A DNA stretch of 64,000 bases from Echeneis naucrates (Eukaryota; Chordata; Actinopteri; Carangiformes; Echeneidae), in assembly GCF_900963305.1 (NCBI RefSeq), contig NC_042513.1, positions 2,666,001-2,730,000 on the forward strand, written 5' to 3'. This document shows positions 1 through 14,105 of this stretch, in pieces (the first letter of the stretch is position 1; each line of letters begins with the position of its first letter). The notes beneath the pieces were generated by a model, which was given only the letters and a program-made list of their open reading frames with translations, had not been told where the DNA came from and did no database searches. Made by a program: the position numbers and the translations under genes.

Positions 1-1937
1 TAATGTAATCCGCCATACTATTCAGTGCTCATGTGAGCTGCTTAGGGCATGGTATAGATTAAATCTCTAAAGGAAGAAAATATCCAGACCTTTCACAGTG
101 AATTATACCAAGGCTGTGCTCCCCTTACTTTTCTCTCTGTGCATTACCAATGTCAACTCACTGTGCTGTGATGCCCTCAGGCAACAAAACAAGTGATTTC
201 CTTAACAGGCTGGCGCTACACCCACAGATTTTTTAAATCACTATATACACCGTCTCTTCTAAATTCACACAACAGTTATATACATTATAAACATTCTCAT
301 ATCACATCAACAAACGTATCCATCGGAAATATTTGCTGTTATACTGGGAAAATTCTACATCTCCAATTTGTCCCATATTCATGATGTGAGCTAAGAAAAC
401 AGACCGGTTTTTTGCTCTGCCAGAATGTTCCATGTTTAATCACCAAAGCACAGTGAGCACAATCACTGTGTGATGATAAGATATTTTAGTAAGCCATATT
501 CAATCCAAGTATAGGCAAATTTCCAGCCTCAAGATAGGCTGGAATTATTTTGAACAATTTGTCTAACTGTTGAACAAATTCCACTTCATGGCATAACAAA
601 TAATTAAAAATCAAAATTATATGGACCCCAAAGCTTCATCCTCATATGCACATGATTTAGATGACTACACTACGGGTATGTGCAAGAGCACATACCCGTA
701 AGTTAATGTTTGATTAGTTTGATTAGCATTACTTGGTTATAAATGGAACTATACCCCATATAATTTGAAGACGGCACATTCATCAACGATCGATCATAAA
801 TCACTGTGTTAGGCACAAGCTGCCATGTATAAAAGCCATTTGCTCTGCAGTGTTTGTAAATGGTTTAGTTGCTTAGAACATTTACAAGTAAGAAAATGTT
901 GCAGTTTTAACCATAAAAAAGGCAAAGGAAAGTAAAGACATTTTAGATCAGTTTTAAAATTTAATGATAATCAAATACATCTGCTTATACTATTATGAAA
1001 CTGTTGCCAGGACACAAACTAAACATTCTGAGGTACTTGTATTAATATCTGGAGATTTCAATCCCTACTGACTTGATGATGTTTTGTTTTTTATATTTTG
1101 AATGGATAATGTTTTGTTTTTTTATATTTTATATTTTTATTTTATTATTTTATTTTTGAACTCCTGGCTAGGCAAATTTCCCCTTGGGAATCAAAAAAGT
1201 TATATCTATCTATCTATCAGAGATGCACTTAAAATTATTAGGACTCTAGAGTTGGGCTGACTTACGTAAAATAATTTGGAAAATAAAAAAACATAGCTTG
1301 CAGTAATATATGAAACAGGATATAATTTCAAATGTGTGGATTTGCAGTTTCTCTAGAAGGTTTTTTTTATACAAATGAAGTAATAGGAACATTTACTGGG
1401 ACATTTTATTGATTAAGCATTTAGTAACATGAATGAATTATTTAATATATTTTCTAAAATGTGCATGTCAGTTGATATTGAAAGCGGTGATTGGTTTGCT
1501 GTCTTAGTTAAACTCTAATCCTACATTTATCCTGTTCAAATTACTTTTAGTTTAGGTTACTGCACTTTTAACGAAAGTAAAGAGCTCTCATGTGGTAGAT
1601 CACCACTAATGGAGCTCACAAGGTCACACACAGACTTAAAGCCATTGGGGTGAACTTCATAAATAAAACTTGTGTTGAGTCCCCTTTCATAACTGTTGTT
1701 TGTGGAAAAACACACACTTTTGTAAAATTAAAGTTTCTCTTCATTTGGAGATGAATGGGTCCCACAGCGCGGTGCTCAGGCCCAGTTACAGCTGCTAAAC
1801 CCGCTTGTTCATTTCACTGCCACGGTCTGTTCGTGAAATCCTTTCTGAGTGCTTTTAAAGTCGCTGAATTCAGTTTGTGGGTCTGTCGGTCAGCAGAAGA
1901 AACACAAAAGACCTATAAACATTGAACAGAAACTCAC
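1..1937. other. Left-edge spacer, no gene seen
   Basis: AT-rich sequence with no convincing coding exon on either strand. A short TATC tetranucleotide run lies at 1201-1217. If the promoter-like patch at 1.94-2.02 kb works on the minus strand, this stretch would be the first intron of a gene that continues beyond the left edge. That is inference. Confidence 0.5.
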
Positions 1938-2020
1938 CATCCAGCAGCTGCAAACACGGAAGTGAATCAGGCGTTCAGAACAACACCGCGCATGCGTTTG
2001 GGAAGGGGGCGGGGCATGTT
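1938..2020 (-). promoter_or_regulatory. Candidate CpG promoter and leader exon of a gene off the left edge
   Basis: A GC-rich island in AT-rich surroundings. It holds an NRF1-like site (CGCGCATGCG, 1987-1996) and a GC box (GGGGGCGGGGC, 2005-2015). On the minus strand a good splice donor, ATG then GTGAGTTT, would end an exon at 1938. The sites and donor are seen. That they form a promoter with a leader exon of a leftward gene is inference. No later exon is visible inside the window, so the gene cannot be named. Confidence 0.4.
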
Positions 2021-4262
2021 TAAAGGTAAATACCGCATCAGGACTCAGAGCAAAGTGATAAATAATGATAACAGTTTGTTTGGAGAGAGGAAAAAGCTCG
2101 AAGCTTGAAGGTTCATTTTATCTTCATCCATTTAATTCATCATTTATTCTATCGCCATTATTGTTATAATTTGGACATGCATAGTAACACAGAGGCTGAG
2201 TGATCTACTGCTGTGGAATTCTGAGTTAAAAATGCCAAGCAAATAAGCCAAACTTTACTTTTTCTTCATGGATCAGTTGTTTTGAATATTTTAACAACTT
2301 TATCTTACCATCAAACAGTTGCTTCCTTTGGAAACACATCAGCTATCTTTTCTGTGTGAAACCATTTTAGGCGTTTGGTAGGACAAAGATTTGTAACCTT
2401 TATGAGAAGGCCTGGGTCTCTCAATTAGTTAAAATATGATAGTTACATCATGTGAGAAAATTAGTACACCTTCCTCCAAAATTTTACTCATCAACCTTTT
2501 TGTAGATTCATTAATATAGATTAATATTTAATGAATACAAACATAGTTTATTTCACTATAAGGGACAATTTTTTGTCAATAACAATAGATATTTCTGACA
2601 TATGACAATGGATACCAGTATATACACAGTTTTTTTACAGCTCTTTCCTGTAAAAAGAAAAGAATTAAATTATTTCAGTCTTTTTAACTTCTGTTTATGC
2701 TGTCAATTCAGAAGAATTTTACTTTCTGACTTTTCAGTAATTACCTGTTTAATCTCTATATTCAACTGGAATTTATATTTGTGCATACAATTAACAGATC
2801 CATGTCATCATCTTTTATAATTATTAGAGCGTTAGAGTGTCACACCATAAAAATGACTTTTGCATACGCATCATGGCATTATCTTCCCTTTATTGTCAGT
2901 TGACTTATTGCATTTCTATATGCTGTTTAAGTGGACTTTACATATGGTTTGGATTTCTCCAATCTACTACACATAGATCATATATTCTACCATTGCCATT
3001 GAAATTCAGGCGTTAACAAGAAAAATAGGACTGAATAAAAAGAAAACACTCACAGGAGTCTCTTTAATAAATAATGGGCTTTTAAGACTTCCAGGTTTAA
3101 TTAGGACTTCCAAAAACGGTGTATGTAAACACTGTATCCTCCAATTTACTGCTATATCTGTGACCCTCCTGTAAAATGTATGTATACATCATGGAGTTAT
3201 CTTCCCTTTATTGTTCCACAGTAGTGGCCAGATGCAGTATCTCAAACTGTGTCTTGTATAAAATACCAATTGGTTCTTAAAATCTGCCCCTTATGTTTCA
3301 CTTGGTAAAGTACTGCATTTTTTAATTTGACGCTTATATTTGAATCTGCAATGTAACTAATTTAAATGAGTAAGTTAAAAAAAATAATAATTACACTATA
3401 CAGTACTTGAAGAAATGCAATTGGTCACATTTCACCATTACTGGGAAGCTCATTGCATAAAGTAATAATAGCTTGCAAGATAATAATAGGGCATCTATGT
3501 TATACTACCAAAGAGAGCTGAATAGTTTCAATAAATTGATTAAAATCCTGTTTTTACAGAAATAATTTGTTTCAGAGGACCTTGGGGGACTAGAAAATTC
3601 TACTGAGTTTATCAGCTATGAATCAAATCCAACAACAATTTATTTCAAATTAACTGAGGTTTTAAAGGTCATGTGTGACCATCATAGAAAATGTATGTGC
3701 TTTGGAAATGGTAAGAGAGACAAATACACACGTGCATTATTCCTAAAGGGCAGCTGCTTTCCAATTCTTCTCACCCTTCAGTTCACTCTGATCTCCACCA
3801 GTGTTGGGCACAACAGTTTGTTCAACTTTCACAACATTTAGTCATTTGTGCACATCATCGCAGCAGTTTCTCATTCTTTTTAGTTAAATAATTTTTTAAC
3901 TTTATTATTCACTTATTTCATGTCAGTCAAAATTAACTATACATGTGAATACTTAATAGTCATTCCCTATAAAACTAATAGTCCCCATTCCATTATTTGA
4001 GTCATTACATACAAAAATGTTGAACTAGTTTTAAAAATCTGTCAATTTTTATCTTGTTTTTTTTGTTTAGTTTTTTTTTCCCCAAAATGTCTTTTAAATT
4101 GAATAATTTCTCTCAGCTGTCACTGATTAGAAGGGCTGTGTGAAGCAGTAGTTGCAACCAATGATTTCTCCACTCAGAGGTGAATCCCATAATCCCCACT
4201 TTATAAGCAGATATGAAGCAAGCACGTCACAGTGTGTACCATTTCTATACTGTGACATAGAA
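2021..4262. other. Spacer with a degenerate 28-bp repeat pair
   Basis: AT-rich, with no gene seen. Segments at 2869-2896 and 3187-3214 share an almost identical stretch containing ATCTTCCCTTTATTGT, 318 bp apart in direct orientation. This may be an old tandem duplication or two fragments of one repeat family. Confidence 0.35.
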
Positions 4263-5232
4263 ATGGAAGGTCAGCCCAGGAGAAGAGAGGTGAGGATGCG
4301 GGAGCACTTTATTCAAACATTTCGTCTGGAGAACAGGTGTTGACAGTTAAGCACTAATCAACCTGCACTGTACTACTGCCATTGTTTCCTACATGAAGCC
4401 TGTATCGGGACAGGAACTTCTCACTTTTTACGCTTTACATTCAGACTTGCAGCTTTTCTGCTGCACAGATTTAGTGTGTTGTTCTGTACAGTAGTGTGAC
4501 AGTAACGATTAGCCATGTTTACTGTAATTTTACTCTGCACCACGTTGGATTGCAAGCCAACCTTGCAGAGGTGGAAGACAGCCCCAACTGTCTCCACAAC
4601 AAGAGGAAACCATTTGTGCAATGGTGATTGCAAACAATGCTATAAGGTTGAGAGAGATACAGAGCACTGTTGTAGAGGATGACAACATATTTGGGAATAT
4701 TGAATCTGTTTCAATCGCTACAATTGACAGAGTGCTCAGGAGAAATGAAATGTGCATGAAACAATTGTACTATGTGCTTTGAATGGAATAGCTTCAGGGT
4801 GGAGATCTGTCACTAGCATGTACAGGTAAAACATGGATGTGTTCTATGTATACTCTGAAGTTCAGTGCTGTAAACTGTTTACTTTGTGTAGTGCCATGCA
4901 CTACACTTACATGACCGTTCTGTGTATTTGTATTCACAGTGCATACTGGACAATATGTTGTCCAAAATGCATTATATTACACAGGAAAAGTTGTTATACT
5001 CTTTCTCGCCCCCTCTTCTGTGGTAAAACATATGCTGGAGCTGGAGACCAGGGAACCACTGCACACATTCATATACCTTGATGAGGGGTGAAAGGAATCA
5101 CATCGGACAGAGAGCAGTCGTTGATGTCCCAGGCCAACGAGGAGGAAATACTATCATGTGTCCTGCCCTCTCAGAAAATGGCATCTTCACCCCTATCCCC
5201 TGTCTTGGTGCATACAACACACAGTATCTGCT

Positions 5233-5277
<45 letters not shown>

Positions 5278-5650
5278 GCCTGAGAATGACACGGGCCTAA
5301 ATGGAGACCATCTGAGCAAGTATGTTGATGTTTGGGATAATATGTGTTTTCCCCACTCAGATGTGGTCAGACAGTGGTTTGCAGCATATGATGGGATGCT
5401 GGTGGAATATCTCCCTCCCTACTGTACTCACCATTCCTAAATTCCATAGAGGAATTTTTCTCTTCCTGGAGGTGGAAGGTATATGACGGCATCCAGATAC
5501 CCAAATGGACCTGCTATCAACCATGGTTGCAGCATGTGATGACATCACAGCAGAATCCCGCAGAGGGTGGATTTGCCACTCGAGGAGGTACTTTCCTCGC
5601 TGCTGATATTCGCTGTGATGTAGATGAATATATGCAGCCAGACGGAGAGG
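4263..5650 (+). mobile_element. Decayed IS630/Tc1/mariner-superfamily DNA transposon
   Basis: Pieces of a DDE transposase run in order on the plus strand but in shifting frames. A start with MEGQPRRR lies at 4263. A helix-turn-helix-like part includes MVIANNAIRLREIQ (about 4620-4662). The first acidic motif, FIYLDE, is at about 5066-5084. DVPGQRGGN follows at about 5123-5150, DVWDN at about 5325-5340 (second D), and IEEFFSSWRWKVYD at about 5445-5487 (third acidic position). A DVDE tail is at about 5617-5628. This order matches a transposase often annotated in fish as insertion element IS630-like. Several frameshifts, a missing stretch after the N-terminus and a 41-bp T run show that it is dead. 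I could not define its terminal inverted repeats, so the true ends may lie outside these coordinates. Confidence 0.8.
5235..5275. repeat. Poly(T) run of 41 bases
   Basis: An uninterrupted T homopolymer inside the dead transposase, between the AYNTQYLL and DVWDN parts. It may be a slippage expansion or the A-tail of a retroposed fragment in minus orientation. No body of such a fragment is seen. Confidence 0.9.
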
Positions 5651-8600
5651 AACGTATGGATGTGCATGAATGATTTACAGTAATGTGTATGTTCAGTTCC
5701 AATATGTACTGCAGTATTGTTTACAGTTGTGCACAGCGCTACCTAACTAAATACAATACTATGTAACTTTACTGAAGTTTTCAAATGTCTGTGTAAATAG
5801 TATATGGTGCTGTCTTGAGCATTTTCAGGGAGTGTCACCAAGATCTGACTTTTTTGCATTGGAAACAATTTAGAGAGTAAACTGTCATAATGAAAACATG
5901 ACTAAGCCATTTGACTATCTTGTTCATAAACCATGGTGGCAGGACTTTTCATTCTGATGACACTGACGCTTTTATTGACAAGGATACTTGCTTTTGAAGA
6001 ATGAACAATCCATTTTAAGTAAGTACAGGTTATCAACTAGGTTTTGCAGTTAGTACGAATTGTTTTGAGAAACGCATTAGCTGTTGTGCAAATGTTAATA
6101 GTGTTGTGAAAAATTTACCAAAGCGACTGAGAAAAACTGTAATGTTCCAGTATTCTTTATGCAAAAAAAATTTTTTTTTTTTTGTTAATTTTAATTAATT
6201 TTATTTATTCATTAATTTTTTTGCACTGCCTCCAGTGTGTCATAATTCTATACTGTCCATGTCGTCTTCAGTGTTTCATATATATTGTGAGACAGTTGCT
6301 CAGTTTTGGGTCTCTTTGCCTTTTCAAAGAGACAGCAATACACAGTTTTCTGGCTATAGAGCTGATCTCTTCCAAGTTTTTTGTGAGACAATAGGTAAGC
6401 TGTGCATTGCTGCAGGTGACAAATGTCTGGTGCATTTCATTATTGTGAGCCGATAGTCTCTCACATCTCCAGATTTATGATGCTGGTGAGCACTGTCATG
6501 TTAGTGACCAAGAGAAAGCACCATCAACTTATTCAGTCTTTAAAGATAAACCTTTGTTACACCAGCAATAAGTGACAACAAAAAACATCAAGATTCACTG
6601 TGTCGCACACACAGCTTACTAATCTAAAAGATTTAAATAGTAAGGTTTCTGAAGCTTTGTAGATCTGTTCTGAACTAAAACTATGAACTAACAAACATCT
6701 TTCAGAGGGTATGAAACGTAATGGTATGTTGTCTTGTCTCTGTGCATTTAACGTAAATTTATTTTTGGATTTATTGCTTGTCTGATACTGATATTTTAAC
6801 CATTTTGTTAAGCCAAATGCAAACCACCTCATCAGTATTATTTAATAAAACACAATAAATTATACCACACTGTAACATTGAGAAATTTGAAGACTATATT
6901 GAAAAGGACCAACATTGGTGCATTTATATCACCACAAACGCTGTGTGATTTAGTCTTAAGGTGATTTGTTGCATACAAATATGAAAGGTGACAGAGGCCT
7001 CTCCTTCACCTGAGCTCATTGCCACTGCTGTGATTATACCAGAGTTCAGCCCAGAGGTCACTGCTTCAATAAAGGCAGAGCAGAGTGATGTGTGCAAGTT
7101 ATCTCCATCAAGATGAGCGCTGTCTGCTGGTCATAACCTTGATGCATAAAAAAGCAAGGTCATATGCATGACTACAACCATGTTATACAGAGCACTGTGT
7201 AACATGGTTATGTGAACAGTTGTAGTCAAAATTGATCACATGGTAACTTCCTATTTCTTAAATATTGTGGAGAAAGACTGAAATTAAAGCAAAATAATTG
7301 GGCTAAACCACAAACACACACATATTGTAACGAATATTGCACAGCTGTCTGTTTTCATTCAGGCCTCTTACTGATGCTCTTATCAGGAACAATTAAACGA
7401 TTAAAAGGGACGTCACCACAAATTGCCATTTCATTAATTAGCACTGCAAGAAACCTACATTACAAGTAATCGTTCAATAACAATGTAGCTACAGGGGACA
7501 GCATGATAATGAGTACGGGAAATGAGTTTTCAGAGACAGAGGAAAATGAAAAGATACTGTAATGCAGAGTGCAATGGATGATTTTTGCTGTGCTAGAGGC
7601 GCCGTAACCACGGATGGCAGCATCAGTCAGTAGCTGCAATTGGCCGGTTTGGTCCAGACTGAAACATTTTAACTACGAGGAGAATTGAATGGACTGTCAC
7701 AAAGTCTTAGACACGAATTCTTGTTTCCTGCAGGGTGAAGTTTAATGACCAATTTGTCTCTATATGGTCATAATTTAAATTTCTTCAGTAATCACATAAG
7801 ACTAAAAACATCAGTCCCAGGTGATGCAGACCTATACAATTAGTTATCATAGTAACAATCCAATCACGTCTTCATATTAACATTAACATGCATCTCAAAG
7901 CCCCACCAAGTACAGCTTCAGAGAGCAGCTACTGCTTCTGCTTTGTCTCAACATGATGCCATAGAGCATCAGCTTTGTGAAACTTCAAATTGTGAGAGGC
8001 AGAGGAGTCTGAAGTGGGTTAAAGAGCAGCAAACTAATGTGCAATAGTCTTGATAGCTGTAACAAAGCCACAGGCCAGTTTTCCGTGAGAGGAGCTGCAG
8101 GATCAAAAGAGTTTGTGCTGTGTATGATTTTCTATGATTTTTTTCCCTGGTATTTCATGGATTTAGTCATATGGCCAGAAGGTTGAGATATAATCCCAAA
8201 GGCTAAACGCATGTAGAGTATCATAGTGTGAGGTTTTCCCATAAGGACATTAACACAGCATGAAATGAAAAAACCTATTACATAACTGAAGTGCTGATAA
8301 GGAGCAGCTTTGTGTTTCTAGATGGTCTATTGCACCATTGAATGAAGTTCAGAATCACTCTGTGTGTTCAGACAGATAAGTGGAGAAGTCTCCTTCATTT
8401 CTGTGAACTGGGTTGGCTGATTTGTTGCCTTTATGCAGACCCCTCCAGGCACAGATATGATGCCCTTAATGTAAATCATTACTGACTCAAACAATCACAC
8501 ACGTGTGAGCATGTGCATGCTAAAAGGCAGTGTGCTGTAACTCCTAAAATTGTTGTTTTCAGCACACCTAGCCATCACTTTGAGCTCTATGAAAGCTGCA

Positions 8601-9291
8601 GATTGAGATCATTCATATAACTCGGAACATGTAGAGACCAGTGGAAACAGAGCAACCAAATGCAAAGAAGGGAAACACTCATTAAAAGATAAAGGATGTC
8701 TAATTTTTTCACAGGTATGGACACATAATCCAAAGACAATGAAAGTAACAGTTCATATTTGACGGTATGTCGAATTTTTTTGTTCACATTTCAAAATGCT
8801 CACTGTGGCACTAACAGCCATGATAATTTGTTTCAAATATGCAGCACCATATATATGGGTGAATGGAAAAGTACATACATAAATAAATAATTCCTCAATG
8901 GTGCAATACTGCCCCCTGGCAGTACCAGGCAAATGAAACTGATCAACAATATATTTTAGATATATTATTGGTAAAGCACACAAAATAAAACAATAGCAAA
9001 TTCAAACACAAATAAGCTTTTTCTATACATATTTCATAGCTGAATATATTGGAGTTTTGTGTCACCAAAAACAACTTTCAACTGATAAAATCCATTCAAA
9101 TATAATATGTATGCATAATACATGGACAATATAATAAATACAGTCTTCTATAGTAAATATATAATATGAAGGACACTGAATTAGGTCACATGTACAACTG
9201 AAAACTACCTGCAAATGCAGCATTCAGTTGGACCAAAAGAGATGTGACAGTGAAGCAGCTGCTCGAGATAAAGATAACGATGCTGAGGAAA
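5651..9291. other. Spacer downstream of SLC38A8
   Basis: AT-rich and non-coding as far as I can see. The first few hundred bases may still be the 3' flank of the dead transposon. The right part should include the SLC38A8 3' untranslated region, but I did not find a decisive polyadenylation signal. Confidence 0.4.
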
Positions 9292-12200
9292 TCAGAATTT
9301 CTGAAAAAGCTCCATGACAGCAATGGTTGTACTCTGTCCAAAGATGAAGGCTCCAACTACAATGGTTATGACTCCCCAAACTGTTAAAATCACCCTGCAA
9401 TGAAAAAAAAAATCAGGAATGAAAATATGAATCTTCAGTACAATAGTAATTCCTAATAACTCGGGAAAAAAGAGGTAATTTCCCACACATATGACCACTT
9501 TAAGCTAACACTCACCGGAGTCTTGGACCCACACTTTCTGTTTGCATCGTGAACACTAAGCAAAGACCTTCAAAAGACAAAGACACACAAAAAATGTCAA
9601 ACCAATCACACTTTATTTGTGCTGCTTAAAATTGGGGATTATAGGGTTTTTCTATTTGCTGAGAAGTTGCAGAGAAAATGATCATCATCATCCATCAAGA
9701 AAGCAATTTGCCATATTACTTGATAATGAAAATACTTGTAAGTTCCAATTCTAGGGAAATTCTTTGGTGTACCATTGACTAACAACAAACTAATGCACAG
9801 TAAGTGGGAATATGAATGCATTAGTGTTCAAATGTGATTATGCTAGTATAAACCCAGCTGAAGTCATATTGAAGTCAAGGTTGTGTTCATACCAGGAAAG
9901 ATAAAGATGAAGAAGGCACTGATCCCTCCGATGACACTGATCACCTCGCCCATGTCTGGAACAAACATGGCGATGAGAAGAGTGACGCTGATCCAGATCA
10001 CAGTAAGAACAACTCTGCAGCGACTCTCAAATGAGTGAGTCACGATTCCCCGCCGACGCCTTTGAAGTCGTATTATCAGGTTGAGGATGACTGATCTATC
10101 CCACAGACAACATATTGTCTTTACATCAAAAAAGTGTCACATGATTGTGCCCAAAAAAGATACAAAAACCCGACTCTGGTGTCACTTACCTCCCCAGGAG
10201 TAGAATGATAGGATAAATGGTGATGATCGATATTCCAAAGAGGAGTCTGGAAATTATCATGACCACATCATTTCCTGGATACGACATCAAGATATCTGAG
10301 GCGACAGCTCGTCCAAACGTCATGAATCCATACACACCTTGGACATGGAGAGAGCGGCTGTTATGGGAAAATTTCAGGTGTGCCCACACTGAAGTGGACT
10401 TCATGTTTTAGAGGTGAACTCACCAGTCAATGTGTATATGAGCAAACAGAAGAACATGGAGACCACAGAGATGACCACCCAGTGGGAGAGCTTCTGGTTC
10501 TCCATGCTGCTATAGATTGCTATACAGGCTTCATGGCACTTCAAACACATAAAGAATATTTAAACAGAAAGTTTTGTTCTGGGTGGATTTCCTACTTCTG
10601 CTGATCACCCAGGGTGTGACAAACCCAGGGACATGAGTACATGGTTTGCTATCAACCCCATATTTCTTTGCACTTCCTTTCTTTGAAAAATTTCAACTTT
10701 TTGTGAATGAGCCTACCTGGAAGCCAAAGCAGATGGTTGGCACAACGCTGAACATCGATGCCCATGAACTGACACTGAAAAACACAGAGAACACTCAAAC
10801 AGTTACTGATGAGCTAATGGTAAACACAAACACATCCATTGAGAAACCAGGGATACCAACCCTTGGCTGTGCTCTGGAGTTATTATCACTGCATGGTTCT
10901 CCATCAGGTAATATTTGGCAATCACTGCCACGCAGAGATATGTAGCAGCCAGTGTCCCCAGCACACTAGCAGGAGGACAGAAAGGAATCACAAAAAAAAT
11001 ATCACAGTCTGCTGGTTGTCAGAGCTGATCACTCTGACTCCAGGGAAGTGTTATGTACCTTGTATACTTCTGGATGCCAATCTCTTTTGGGATGGACAGT
11101 GGTAGGATAATGACCAGGCACATGACGAAGAGGGCAAATCGCTGGTCAGTGTACCAGTGGTACGGCATTTCTTCCTCAACTGATCCTGTCACAGCCTCAT
11201 ATAAAGAAATACACACTGGAGAGACAAAAGAAAATGTAAGAAAATGTAAGATTATTTATTTGAAGGCGTCAGTTCACGACATAGAGCCAAATTATACAAA
11301 CTGTCTGTATTTATTTAAGATTAATTTAAACATGTAGCCTGCTGAACAGTGTGATTTCTGACGTTTTAAATGAGAAAGCTTCAGTGGTGGTGGATGGCCA
11401 TACATGACATGAGAAACAGGAAATTCCTGTGTGTAAAGCATTTGCCCTCAAAGATATCTCTATCATGGGTTGTCACTGGACTCCACTGGACATAACATCA
11501 TGACTGTCACTATTCAAGTCCCAGATGTGCCTCTCTCCATCCACCCACCAGATGTCCTTAGACTTCCCTCCCTGGGACTGATACCTGATTGCTAGACCAC
11601 CTTATGTCTAATACTCATACACCTGAGATTTCCTGTCCAATGACATGCCTATGCCTTTATTCCACAATATTTCTCCATGTGTTAGCTACCTGAGTGTTTC
11701 TATATCTTCCTGCCTGCTCAACCAAAAATCTGCTTGGTTTTCTTAGGTTTATCCATTGAAATAATTTATCTATAATAACCTCACTAAGTATTGCATCCTC
11801 TCTATGTGTGAATGTTTTTTTTATTAAATTACATTATCTTTTTAAAACTAGAATATAATAAAAACAATAAATAGATTCAAAGGGTGATAAAATTGCAAAA
11901 GGAAAATTAAAAGGGGATGCACTATTGCTCCTGTCACATGCTCCATAGTAGTTAGAATTGAAATTGAAGTGCAGGTGATTTAAGATGAGATTAATTTTCT
12001 GATAAGGAAAATTGATGCTAAATTAATAAGAAACTGAGTCTAGTATTTTGATAACAGGGAAATAGTCAAATAATGAAAACACATGCTAAGTGCAAAAAGA
12101 CCAGTGCTGGATGATTAAGAGATGGTGAGGAGGTGAGAAGGAAGGCAGTAGATAGATAGATAGATAGTGGGCCACCCAATATGAATTACTAAGTGGTGCA

Positions 12201-14105
12201 ACTTTTACTTTGCTGAATTACACTCCACAATCATCCAGGGACTCTTATTCAGTGTTGTTCCTGCCTCCCAGACGTGAGCGGACTGCACACAAGCAACGTT
12301 GCAGACTAATTGGTTTCAGCTTGAAGGCCCTAAAGACTTCGGTGTGTTTCACACTGATATATCACCTGATCCATCTTTGATCCACAGTTTGTGAAACTCG
12401 AACTTTTTATGACACAAAAGGCAAGGCAAGACCACATGTCCAGAACCAGTGGGCCACATTTCACTACCTGTTAGTTATTCCCAGTTTTTTCCTGCTGTTG
12501 AGTTGTATGTTAAATATTTTGTGATCATGGTATTTTAAGGGCATGTAAAATTCCTATTAAATTATATTCTGCTGACTGACTGCCTGTGTCACAAGATCTA
12601 AGAGACTTTTCAGATCCCTAGACCTTAAAGACATTTTCAACTGCATCCTAAATTTTACACATTGATCATTCAGAGTCCTGACATATTTTTTGATTTTTTG
12701 GTTTTGTTTCTATCATTCCTCTTACAACACACATGCAATACTTTTATTAAAGAAGAACAGGTAAACAATCAGAATGACAAACACAGACTATTGACAGCAA
12801 CGGCAAATAAGATATGGTTCTCACGTTTCTCCAACTGGTCCTGCACCACCACCAGGAAGGCAACACATATCATGAAGAGGTTGAAGCAGAAACAGACCTC
12901 GCAGAGTTGACCCACAGCTCGTCCACACACCTCTCTCACCACATCCTGATAGGTTTTCTGTCTGCTGACAGATGAGGCGTATCCAAGGATGACCAGACCA
13001 CTGATGAGGAAGACTAGGGATACCTGCCAGGGCACCACAAACAGGAGCTTAACCTTAATTTATTCTTTATTTACAAAAATTATGAGCTAATGTGGACCAC
13101 CTCCTATGCTTATATCATGACCTGAAATGTATTTTTAACGTTACACAAGTTCAGCACAACAATGAACTATAGCATTTACAAAGCCAGTCTATATTTGGCA
13201 TTTGTGCATTGAGACAAATACACTTGAAGAGTAAATAAAATTTAACAGCCACCATTTGATAAGTAAACTGTTCAAATTAGTTTCTAAAGCTTCCTGCAAC
13301 AACAGATTTTACACATTATATAAACTACTAAATCTATCTGAACCTTCTAATGAAATTCTAATTGCTCTTCTAATTTAAGGACAAAATAAATATACAGAAT
13401 TGGTGTCGCAATGCAACTGAGAAAGACTTTACTTGGTAACAAGTGACACTGAGTTCTAAGACTGTCCAAAAACCATCTCACTTCAGAGGCTCCTTCTAAG
13501 GGGCGCCCAGACCTCCTGGGGTCCCTCAGCCAGTTCTTGGAAAGCATGGCTACCCATCTGTGAAACACTCAGACATTGTTTCGGCAGTCAGGAGACAGTT
13601 CAGATCCTGACTAAAACTGGAAGGTTCATTAGAGTTCACCTGTGAAAAGGATGAGCCTCTTTCACACCAAGGAGAGACAGAAGTGAGCTGATTCTATAGA
13701 GTTGGCCATTAAACCCTCTGAAGGGCCAGACGTTACATTAGACACGCACACTGGTTAGTCTATAGAAATATGTCATTAAGAAAAGCTGTTCATCATCTGT
13801 CAATCAAATGAGAATCGAATAGCCCCAAAATATGTCGTATGAAAATAGAAATCATTGAGGTCAGTCTTCAGGCGGGCCCAGGAAGCTTTGAAACACTTTT
13901 GCAGGTGTCTACTCACCATCTCCACGGTGATGGCTGTATTCACTCCCCCCGCCTTCTGGAAAGCCCAGGGGAAGTTGAGGAGTCCGGCTCCCAGCGCAGA
14001 CTTCAGCATGATGAACACGGCACCGAAGGAGCCGAGCTGCGGAGGATCCGCATGAGACGCGGACCGGGCCAACAGGCTGATGCTCTCCCGAGCCAATTCC
14101 TCCAT
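9292..14105 (-). CDS. slc38a8: Sodium-coupled neutral amino acid transporter SLC38A8
   Basis: Ten coding exons on the minus strand: 14105-13917, 13023-12825, 11215-11059, 10965-10861, 10774-10717, 10538-10424, 10337-10190, 10095-9893, 9567-9516 and 9394-9292. All have GT-AG borders and the phases close to 442 aa (human about 435). The N-terminal core [20 protein letters not shown] is the family's first transmembrane helix. Later stretches such as [37 protein letters not shown] and GAFIFGQST follow human SLC38A8 more closely than SLC38A7, from memory. Members are multi-pass plasma-membrane proteins that move glutamine-like amino acids with sodium. Human SLC38A8 is retinal, and its loss causes foveal hypoplasia with optic nerve misrouting. 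The ATG at 14105 was chosen because no in-frame ATG precedes it in this exon and it lies about 120 bp below a TATA box. Confidence 0.93.

Noticed and set aside
13347-13568. 73-codon minus ORF in SLC38A8 intron 1
   Set aside because: No domain recognised, and it lies inside an intron that is skipped by in-phase splicing.
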